DNA of 11,982 nt from JBARCX01 sp049794535 (GTDB lineage: Bacteria > Pseudomonadota > Gammaproteobacteria > Xanthomonadales > Rhodanobacteraceae), in assembly GCA_049794535.1 (NCBI GenBank), contig JBARCX010000291.1, positions 1 to 11,982 on the forward strand. The letters are read 5' to 3'. This document shows positions 6,235-11,982 of the stretch, piece after piece. Within the stretch, counting starts at the first letter, position 1, and each line of letters starts with the position of its first letter. The notes under the pieces were generated by a model. It worked only from the letters and a program-made list of their open reading frames with translations, had not been told where the DNA came from and did no database searches. The position numbers were made by a program, and so were the translations under genes.

Positions 6235-8058
6235 TTACTTCGAACCTAGCGTTGAAAGCTGTGCGGCATCTAAGCGAAGCACGGGATACGCACCCACGTG
6301 CTGCACTTTGTACCAGGGTGAGCGCTGGAAGAAGAAGTTGAGTCGTGCGTTGCTGTCGGCGGCGAAGGCTGGATCGTCGTGCAGCTTCTTTTCAAACTCG
6401 GCTTTGAGTGCAGGGTCTTTCGCCATCATCTCGCGCGCGAGTTTTTCCAGCACACGCGGTTCGGCATATTCCTTGGGCTCGAAGATCGCATTGAGATAAC
6501 CCCAGCGAAGTAGTGAGTCGGGTGCCTGCGGTTCGAGAAGATTGATCGCGACGTTGGCGGTACGCTGGTTCAGCGGCACGATCACCGAGCCGGGCGGCAA
6601 GGTGATTTCACGCGACTGCGTCGTCAGCGTGAAATTGCGCAGCATCAGATGACCTTCGAACGGCTTGCTGGCCCATTGCGGGTTATCGAGCTGATAGCTC
6701 TCGGCGTGATGAAGCGTTACCGCGTGATCGATACGTTGATAAACAATGCCGTGTACATCGAGTTTGTCGATGAGGGTCGTCCACTGTGCCGGAATGGCAT
6801 AAGCCGCTGGCGGCGTAACGGAGAGATCCGGCAACAGGCCGTTCCAGTTCTGGATGGCATACGTTTTCGGCTTACTCGGGTCGTACTGGATCCAGGTGTC
6901 GTTGGATATGTCGCTGTGGGTTTGAGTGAAGGCGTAGCCCTTCAACTCGAAAGGTGTAGGTGTGGGATCACCTTTGAATGTCACTGGCACACGCGCCTGA
7001 GCTTGCTGCGCGCGAGCAATCGTGTCGGCATCCGCTTTGGTGGTGGCTGCCAGCAGGTCAGCGGGATGCTGGTTGATGGTATTTAGCATCAACTCGACCA
7101 GATCGTAGGTAGCACGCACGCGCACGTCATACGGTTTGAGCATATGCGTTTCGATCAGCAGCGCAGGGCGGTTTTGCAATGCGGCATACCCGGTGGAGAA
7201 GCGTGGGCCGGAGCCAAAGTTCTCGATGCCTTTGCGCGGATCGCGACCGTCTTTGAACTCCAGATAGATCGATGCGAGGTGATCGCGTTGCTCGTAGGCG
7301 GGCATGGCCTGATTGACGATGGCGTTGTGCTGCCAGTGGCTCACTGCCGGATCGAGCTTATGTGGATCCTCGGTGTACCAAGTGAGGTCGTACTGGTAAT
7401 CCGCACCGTCGGTAGTGTGTACATCAATGAGGAAGTCCGGCAGCCAGTGCTGCCACAGCTTCAGCCACGCGAGCATTTCCGGTGCATCGGCTTTCACGTA
7501 GTCGCGGTTGAGATTGAGGTACTGCGACTGGCCGCGAAAGCCCATGCTTTCGGGGCCGTTCTGGTTGATGCGGTTGTACGGCGTGCTGTTCTCGTGACCA
7601 TCCACGCTGAACACCGGGATGTAGACCAGCACCACGTGATCAAGCAGGTGCGGGTATTTGCCGGTAATCGCGAAATCGCGCAGCAGCATCAATCCGGCGT
7701 CTTTACCTTCGATCTCACCCGGGTGAATGCCAGCTTGCAGCAGCACGATCGGTTTGTGCGCGGCACGCGCTGCATCAGGTGTGAAGGTGCCATCGCTGCT
7801 GGCGATCACCACCGTCATCGGTCGGCCTTCCGGCGTTGTGCCGAAGGTCTCTACGCGGATCTTGCCAGGCGCGGCTTTCTGCAGTCGCTGCAGGTAGCTC
7901 ACCGTATCGGCATAACTCGGCGTGGTGCGGAAGTGTGCAGCCTCGGCTGGCGTGATCCAGTGAGCATCGTTCGAACCTGCATCATTCTGGCCTGTCGCGT
8001 GCGTAGTCATCGAAACCACTCCCAGCAAGGCAGATACGACGAGTGCGCGTGGATTCAT
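6235..8058 (-). CDS. Exported M14 zinc carboxypeptidase
   Basis: A 607-residue secreted metallopeptidase of family M14, which removes C-terminal residues from peptides or trims peptidoglycan-type peptides. A Sec signal peptide ends near THA (19-21). The catalytic domain (about 45-320) shows the zinc site HPGEIEG (H112, E115) with third ligand H214 in DVHTTDG, the substrate-binding pair N184-R185 in LNLNRDY, and the general base E303 in LLIETHMLKPY. Residues 321-607 form a long C-terminal extension, apparently beta-rich and without recognisable catalytic motifs; this is longer than classical carboxypeptidase A but usual for the bacterial M14 subgroup annotated simply as M14 family metallopeptidase. 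The ATG at 8058 overlaps the upstream DUF502 stop in an ATGA, with only a weak AGAAGA upstream, so translation is probably coupled. The gene ends at a GTAG repeat. Family certain; specificity unknown. Confidence 0.93.
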   Translation of the reverse strand: MNPRALVVSALLGVVSMTTHATGQNDAGSNDAHWITPAEAAHFRTTPSYADTVSYLQRLQKAAPGKIRVETFGTTPEGRPMTVVIASSDGTFTPDAARAAHKPIVLLQAGIHPGEIEGKDAGLMLLRDFAITGKYPHLLDHVVLVYIPVFSVDGHENSTPYNRINQNGPESMGFRGQSQYLNLNRDYVKADAPEMLAWLKLWQHWLPDFLIDVHTTDGADYQYDLTWYTEDPHKLDPAVSHWQHNAIVNQAMPAYEQRDHLASIYLEFKDGRDPRKGIENFGSGPRFSTGYAALQNRPALLIETHMLKPYDVRVRATYDLVELMLNTINQHPADLLAATTKADADTIARAQQAQARVPVTFKGDPTPTPFELKGYAFTQTHSDISNDTWIQYDPSKPKTYAIQNWNGLLPDLSVTPPAAYAIPAQWTTLIDKLDVHGIVYQRIDHAVTLHHAESYQLDNPQWASKPFEGHLMLRNFTLTTQSREITLPPGSVIVPLNQRTANVAINLLEPQAPDSLLRWGYLNAIFEPKEYAEPRVLEKLAREMMAKDPALKAEFEKKLHDDPAFAADSNARLNFFFQRSPWYKVQHVGAYPVLRLDAAQLSTLGSK

Positions 8059-8732
8059 GGATGATCTTCTGTGGCTGTGTGTGGCAGCGAGGCCGGAGCG
8101 GCGGGCAGCGTATCGGGTGCTACGGCACCGCCGGAGATGATGAAGGCCATCGCCTGATCCATCGTCCAGTCGGTGGGGGTGAGTTCTTCCAGCGGTAGCG
8201 TGACCAGATAACCGCCGGTCGGATTAGGTGTGGTGGGGATGAACACCGCAGCCATCTCGCGGCCGCTGCCTTCCTCCGGCATCACACGGGTGACGAAGCC
8301 GATCACCTTCATGCCTTTGCGCGGAAAATCGACCAACACCACGCGTTGCACACCGGAAGGCTTCTGCTGCAGCACGGTCATCAGCTTCTTGGTGCCGCCG
8401 TAAATCGTCTGCACGAGCGGAATGCGTTGCAGTACCGCATCGAACCCGTCGAGCATGCGTTGGCCAATGACCCGGCTGGCGAGAAAGCCGAGTAGATACA
8501 GTGCGCCGAGCGTAAGCAGCAGGGCCAGGATGAAGGTCAGCCATTCGCTATTAAGTGCCTCGGCCATCTGCGGTGAGGTGAGCGATAGCGAGTGAAGGGC
8601 GGCGACCACCAGCGGTGCGCCGATCCCGGCGAGAAAGCCCAGCACGAACTTGAACACCGCCCAGGTCACCCATAGCGGGATGAAGGTGAGCAGGCCGGTG
8701 ATGAGATAGCGTTTGATGCGCAGCGGCGGCAT
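8055..8732 (-). CDS. DUF502 (COV1-like) inner-membrane protein
   Basis: A membrane protein of about 225 residues in the DUF502 family, whose plant members include COV1/LCV. The biochemical role of the bacterial members is not established. Two transmembrane segments lie at about 9-35 and 64-86. A soluble C-terminal part carries the family's conserved blocks IPLVQTIYGGTKKL (104-117), VVLVDFPRKGMKVIGFVTR (131-149) and FIPTTPNPTGGYLVTLP (164-180). Residues 201-225 are Ala/Pro-rich and disordered-looking. The start is uncertain. ATG at 8732 puts KRYLITGLL at the usual position; ATG at 8744 would add four residues. Neither has a recognisable ribosome site, since the upstream DNA is pyrimidine-rich. 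The open frame continues upstream to 8957, but that part overlaps the divergent sigma gene and looks non-coding. It is the first gene of a two-gene unit with the M14 peptidase. Confidence 0.85.
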   Translation of the reverse strand: MPPLRIKRYLITGLLTFIPLWVTWAVFKFVLGFLAGIGAPLVVAALHSLSLTSPQMAEALNSEWLTFILALLLTLGALYLLGFLASRVIGQRMLDGFDAVLQRIPLVQTIYGGTKKLMTVLQQKPSGVQRVVLVDFPRKGMKVIGFVTRVMPEEGSGREMAAVFIPTTPNPTGGYLVTLPLEELTPTDWTMDQAMAFIISGGAVAPDTLPAAPASLPHTATEDHP

Positions 8733-8867
8733 GGGGTAGGCCATCGGGGGAGGATGTGGGGAGGCGCCATTGTAGGCGGAGCTTGCCTGGGGCAGGTGAG
8801 GGGCCACGGGTATGCTGTGATTTTTCCTACGACGGTGCGAATCATAGGTTGGAGAACGGGGAGCACC

Positions 8868-9392
8868 ATGACGGCCAGGCACCACCAACCTATGTTCGAA
8901 GCGCTGCTGCGCGAGCACCAGAAGATCGTGTTCAAGGTCGCCGGCGTCTATGCGCATAACGCGGCGGACCGTGATGATCTGGCCCAGGAGATCTGCGCGC
9001 AGCTATGGCGCTCGTTCGCGAGCTACGACGTGCAGCGGGCAAAGTTCTCTACCTGGATGTATCGCATCGCCTTGAACGTGGGTATCTCGCATGTACGGCG
9101 TGAGAGTGGTCAGGCGGGACGCTTCGAGCCATTGGACGAGCGTCACCTGGAGACGATCGGTGGCGGGGAGTCGATCCCCGAGCCAGACGAGCGACTCGCT
9201 GCGTTGTATGCCTTTATCGGGCAACTCGACGCACTCCATCGCGCACTGATTCTGCTGTACCTCGAAGACCGTAGCTACGTGGAGATTGCCGACATCCTCG
9301 GCATCAGCGAAACCAACGTAGCCACCAAGATCAATCGCATCAAACAGAAGCTGCGCGGGCAGATGACCGCGGCGGAATCCACCGGAGTATGA
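8868..9392 (+). CDS. ECF-type RNA polymerase sigma-70 family factor
   Basis: A 174-residue two-domain sigma factor that would direct RNA polymerase to a small stress regulon. Region 2 spans about 10-78, with DDLAQEI (36-42), the core-binding motif, and FSTWMYRIALNVGISHVRRE (60-79) typical of regions 2.3-2.4. A linker covers about 80-107. Region 4 covers about 108-166, with the helix-turn-helix SYVEIADILGISETNVATKI (136-155). The ATG at 8868 is chosen because GGGGAG (8858-8863) lies just upstream and the coding character begins there; the frame could extend to 8754, but that stretch overlaps the divergent promoter region. Its stop codon overlaps the first possible ATG of the next gene (ATGA at 9389-9392), so the two are co-transcribed. 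The regulon is unknown. In the 135-bp gap to DUF502 I see TATGCT at 8811-8816 as a possible -10 but no good -35, and no clear ECF self-promoter. Confidence 0.92.
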   Translation: MTARHHQPMFEALLREHQKIVFKVAGVYAHNAADRDDLAQEICAQLWRSFASYDVQRAKFSTWMYRIALNVGISHVRRESGQAGRFEPLDERHLETIGGGESIPEPDERLAALYAFIGQLDALHRALILLYLEDRSYVEIADILGISETNVATKINRIKQKLRGQMTAAESTGV

Positions 9393-9394
9393 CC

Positions 9395-10045
9395 ATGGAA
9401 CTCGATGAAATGAAACTAGCCTGGCAGATGCTCGATCGTCGGCTTGAGCAGCAGCATGTGTTGAATGTGCAGATCTTCCGCGACAGCCGGCTGGATAAGA
9501 TGCGGCGAGGACTACGGCCGCTGGTGTGGGGCCAGGCATTCCAGATTGTGGTCGGTGTCATCGGGCTGATGCTGTTCGCGCCGATCTGGATTGCCGATCG
9601 AGACAACCTAGCCGTGTTGCTGTCCGGGCTGGTGCTGCATCTCTACTTCGTGGGCTTGATCGTGGTCGGCGCTGTGATACAGGCACAGATTGCACGCATC
9701 GACTACGCGGCACCGGTCATCCTGATCCAGCGCCAGTTGCTGCAATTGAGAAAGACCTATGTGCATTACGGTGCGTTGATCTGCGGCTTGCCGTGGTGGT
9801 TCCTGACGGCGCCATTGCTCGTGGTGCTGAGCCGCGGCGCAATCATGGTCAACGCACCTTCTGCGATATGGGCGCAGTTGGTGGTCGGTGTCGTCGGTCT
9901 GCTTGCTACCTGGTGGTTCTATCGTTGGTCACATCGACCGGAGCGTGAGCAACTGGGACGTAAACTGGATGACAGTAACGCTGGCGGCAGCATCCGTCGT
10001 GCACAAACCATCGCCGACGAGCTTGCCCGCTTCGAACAGGAGTGA
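9395..10045 (+). CDS. Four-helix membrane protein, possible regulator of the adjacent sigma factor
   Basis: A 216-residue protein of no family I can name. An N-terminal cytoplasmic helix (about 1-40), starting MELDEMKLAWQMLDRRLEQQ, is followed by four predicted transmembrane segments at about 45-66, 73-98, 125-147 and 157-178, then a charged C-terminal tail (179-216). No HxxxCxxC zinc motif of classical anti-sigma factors is present. GGAG at 9384-9387 is seven bases before the ATG at 9395, so I prefer this start; the ATG at 9389 overlaps the sigma stop and would add two residues but sits one base from the ribosome site. Co-transcription directly behind an ECF sigma gene, with a soluble helix on the membrane protein, is the usual arrangement for a membrane anti-sigma factor. 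That role is inference from position only. Confidence 0.85.
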   Translation: MELDEMKLAWQMLDRRLEQQHVLNVQIFRDSRLDKMRRGLRPLVWGQAFQIVVGVIGLMLFAPIWIADRDNLAVLLSGLVLHLYFVGLIVVGAVIQAQIARIDYAAPVILIQRQLLQLRKTYVHYGALICGLPWWFLTAPLLVVLSRGAIMVNAPSAIWAQLVVGVVGLLATWWFYRWSHRPEREQLGRKLDDSNAGGSIRRAQTIADELARFEQE

Positions 10046-10089
10046 TCCAGGTCGTTCGGATCTTTCGGTTACACGAAGTGAGCTGTCGC

Positions 10090-10542
10090 TCAGCGCGCCT
10101 TGGGTTTCAATCGCACATAAATCTGCTTGCGCACGATAGCGATCACCTCACCAGCGGCGGTTTTCACTTCCACCTCGAACCAGCGCAGCACCTTTTCGCC
10201 AGTGGCAGCGGCGCTGCGTAGCTCATCGATGACACCGGGTTCGAGCTTGAAGTGCGCGTAGACATCCTCGCGGCCCGGCGCTACGAAATCGATCGCGCCC
10301 ATTTTGTCCCACACGAAATGATCTTTCCCCAGATGCTGCATGACGAGCAGCATCCAGAACGGATCGGTCATGGAGAACAGGTTGCCGCCGAATTGGGTAC
10401 GCACATAGTTGCGGTTCCACGGGCGTAGGCGTAACACCACGCGAGCTTCGGTGTAGTCATCGCTGACACTCAGCACACGGATACTGTTGAAGAAGAAGGG
10501 TGGCCAGATGTTGAGCAGACGACGGAAGGTAGGTGCGCGCAT
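10090..10542 (-). CDS. DUF4442 hotdog-fold protein (thioesterase-like)
   Basis: A 150-residue cytoplasmic protein of the DUF4442 family, a branch of the hotdog-fold thioesterase/dehydratase superfamily. The conserved core NRNYVRTQFGGNLFSMTDPF (43-62) is diagnostic: it corresponds to the hotdog central helix with its preceding loop. It is followed by the VWDKMGAIDFVAPGR strand block (77-91) and a terminal beta-strand ending RKQIYVRLKPK. Members are presumed to act on acyl-CoA or acyl-ACP, but no substrate is established for this group. No signal peptide or membrane segment is seen, and length is normal. The start ATG at 10542 has only a weak purine stretch upstream. It converges on the sigma/membrane-protein unit with a 44-bp gap that holds no strong terminator. 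It lies 59 bp downstream of the kinase gene on the same strand, so read-through is possible. Confidence 0.85.
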   Translation of the reverse strand: MRAPTFRRLLNIWPPFFFNSIRVLSVSDDYTEARVVLRLRPWNRNYVRTQFGGNLFSMTDPFWMLLVMQHLGKDHFVWDKMGAIDFVAPGREDVYAHFKLEPGVIDELRSAAATGEKVLRWFEVEVKTAAGEVIAIVRKQIYVRLKPKAR

Positions 10543-10601
10543 GGATGCTGCTCTGGTCGAGGGGTGTCAGGGCATAGCCTGCCATACTCTTGCGTATGGA
10601 G

Positions 10602-11966
10602 TCACGTTGCCCCGTAACATTGGGCACAAACCGCTGCGACACGAAGCTGCACACGAAATGAGGCACCGCCACTTGCCGCGTCGCTCACGTCAATTCGGCC
10701 ACCGTGCAGCGTGACGATTTCCTGCACCAGATGAAGTCCAAGTCCGGCACCGGTGCTGCTGGGCCGCAACCGATAGAAGGGTTCGAAGATGTGATGCCGT
10801 TCTTCGACGGGAATGCCTGGTCCCTGGTCGCTGACGCCAAAGCTGCCATCCGCATCGACATCCACGTTGATCAGACCGTGTCCACCGCCGTGCGCAATGG
10901 CGTTCTGGATAAGGTTGGTCAGCACGCGTGACAACGAGAGCCCGTCACCCATCACCGTGACCTGCTCGACGGTGACATCCAGCGCCAACTCATAACCAGC
11001 ATCCACGGCAAGCGGTGCGACATCGGCGACGACTTCCCGCGAGAGCGCCACCAGGTCCAGTGGCTCCAGCTTTCCTTGCTGTCTGCCCAGACGCTGCAAA
11101 TCGAGAAGCTGTTCGGCCAGGTTGGACAGGCGAGCAACGTCGGTAAGCAATCGCGTACGTGTTGCGCCGGCTGCCAAGGTTTCGATGCGGGCTTCAAGAA
11201 TAGCGATTGGCGCACGCAGCTCATGCGCGGCGCCGGCAAGAAAGCGGTCGCGGGCGTCGTAGCCTTCATTGAGACGTTCAAGTGCCGCGTTGAACGCCTG
11301 CACCAGCGGTTGCAGCTCGCGCGGCACTGCCTGGTCGGCGAGACGTGCGCCGCGCTCGTCGATGTCGATCGACTGGGCTTGCGCAGCGACTTCCGCGACA
11401 CCGGACATGGCGCGACGAATCAGCCACGGCACCACAATCAAGGTGATCAGCACCAATGGCAGGGTCATGCGCCAGCTGAAGTAATTGGCGATGGCGACAA
11501 ACATGGCGCCGGGCGTGACCGAGGGCGCGCCGCCGCAGATGACGCGCATGAGGCCCAAGGATGTCCGCCCGAGATACACGCGCATGGAGAAGTTGTACGG
11601 CGCACGGCCGTCGTGTATTTCCGACGCCTGCAGCCGTGACAGCGATGCCAACAAGGGGCGATAGATCACGGGCATCTCGCCGTGAACAAGCTGATGGCCT
11701 TGTTCGTCCTGTACGGCAAACCATAGACCCGGGGATGCCCGCAGAAGCGTCTGCAGCTTTTTATCGTCGGTAAGCGCCATGTTGCCGGCCGGGTTGATAC
11801 GCACCGCATCCAGGATCGTACGTGGCACGTCGTCGCTGACGTAGGAAACGTTTGCACTGTAAAACGTGTAGGTAATGGCGACGACCATTCCCAGCATGAT
11901 CAGTGTCTGTACGACGATAAGGCGCCACGCGAGCTGCACCGTGAGCGATTTATTCTTCACGCTCAT
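10602..11966 (-). CDS. Membrane sensor histidine kinase of a two-component system
   Basis: A 454-residue inner-membrane kinase. Transmembrane helix 1 lies at about 12-36, a periplasmic sensor domain of roughly 125 residues at 37-165, and transmembrane helix 2 at about 167-184. A HAMP-like linker (185-236) follows, then HisKA with AGAAHELRAPIAILEARIE (244-262), where H248 is the phosphorylation site, and a HATPase_c domain. The ATP-binding motifs are complete: N box NLIQNAIAHG (351-360), G1 DQGPGIP (380-386), F box IFEPFYRL (393-400) and G2 GAGLGLHLV (406-414). The sensor domain matches nothing I recognise. The last residues carry a CxxC pair (C447, C450), which is unusual for this class. The ATG at 11966 has GGAG (complement of 11974-11977) seven bases upstream; the in-frame GTG at 11972 is too close to it. 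The partner response regulator is probably the next gene upstream, beyond the window edge; the TAA on the minus strand at 11978-11980 could be its stop (inference). Confidence 0.93.
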   Translation of the reverse strand: MSVKNKSLTVQLAWRLIVVQTLIMLGMVVAITYTFYSANVSYVSDDVPRTILDAVRINPAGNMALTDDKKLQTLLRASPGLWFAVQDEQGHQLVHGEMPVIYRPLLASLSRLQASEIHDGRAPYNFSMRVYLGRTSLGLMRVICGGAPSVTPGAMFVAIANYFSWRMTLPLVLITLIVVPWLIRRAMSGVAEVAAQAQSIDIDERGARLADQAVPRELQPLVQAFNAALERLNEGYDARDRFLAGAAHELRAPIAILEARIETLAAGATRTRLLTDVARLSNLAEQLLDLQRLGRQQGKLEPLDLVALSREVVADVAPLAVDAGYELALDVTVEQVTVMGDGLSLSRVLTNLIQNAIAHGGGHGLINVDVDADGSFGVSDQGPGIPVEERHHIFEPFYRLRPSSTGAGLGLHLVQEIVTLHGGRIDVSDAASGGASFRVQLRVAAVCAQCYGAT

Positions 11967-11982
11967 CGGCACGCTCCTTAAG

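Noticed and set aside
7144..8064. A 306-codon open frame antisense to the M14 gene
   Set aside because: It overlaps a well-supported peptidase gene and its translation has no recognisable fold or export signal.
8745..8957. N-terminal extension of the DUF502 frame up to 8957
   Set aside because: It overlaps the divergent sigma factor gene, is Pro/His/Arg-rich without family similarity, and would place 71-75 residues before the first membrane segment, unlike the family.
10046..10092. Possible terminator between the convergent membrane-protein and DUF4442 genes (TGAGC/GCTCA)
   Set aside because: The stem is only 5 bp, overlaps the DUF4442 stop codon and has no T tract.
10579..10601. Hairpin CCATAC-N6-GTATGG (10582-10599) after the histidine kinase stop
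   Set aside because: Six-base stem without a T run; too weak to call a terminator, and it may be chance.

Overview
The window is ordinary chromosomal sequence from a GC-rich Gram-negative bacterium. Three things suggest the Gammaproteobacteria order Xanthomonadales (Lysobacterales), most likely the Rhodanobacteraceae (Dyella/Rhodanobacter-like): several exported or lipidated enzymes, REP-like repeats including one of the GTAG type, and the overall gene style. The taxonomic placement is inference. I see no phage, transposase, CRISPR, rRNA or tRNA signature.

Layout. Positions 1-140 hold three copies of a REP-like hairpin element. A clear terminator (230-261) ends a leftward M13 metallopeptidase lipoprotein (306-2444). 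A 300-bp divergent control region (2445-2744) separates it from a rightward exported phosphoesterase of the phospholipase C/acid phosphatase family (2745-4421). The best regulatory signal in the window lies in front of the phosphoesterase: a PhoB box with a correctly placed -10 (2649-2682), predicting induction by phosphate starvation. A strong terminator follows, then a Tat-exported CotA-like multicopper oxidase (4524-6146, GTG start) with a small dyad upstream. A GTAG-type REP doublet (6152-6230) fills the gap to a convergent leftward pair: a DUF502 membrane protein (8055-8732) overlapping by ATGA with an exported M14 zinc carboxypeptidase (6235-8058).

Divergent from that pair is a rightward unit of an ECF-type sigma factor (8868-9392) and a four-helix membrane protein of unknown function (9395-10045), which may be its regulator. 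The window closes with two leftward genes: a DUF4442 hotdog-fold protein (10090-10542) and a sensor histidine kinase (10602-11966) whose response regulator is probably just outside the window.

Four products (M13, phosphoesterase, multicopper oxidase, M14) act outside the cytoplasmic membrane, so the region is largely envelope or periplasmic nutrient-scavenging and stress functions, each apparently under separate control. I do not find a convincing new multi-gene system. The items most worth a second look are the PhoB promoter, the sigma factor/membrane protein pair, the DUF502-M14 coupling and the half-site array upstream of the M13 gene.
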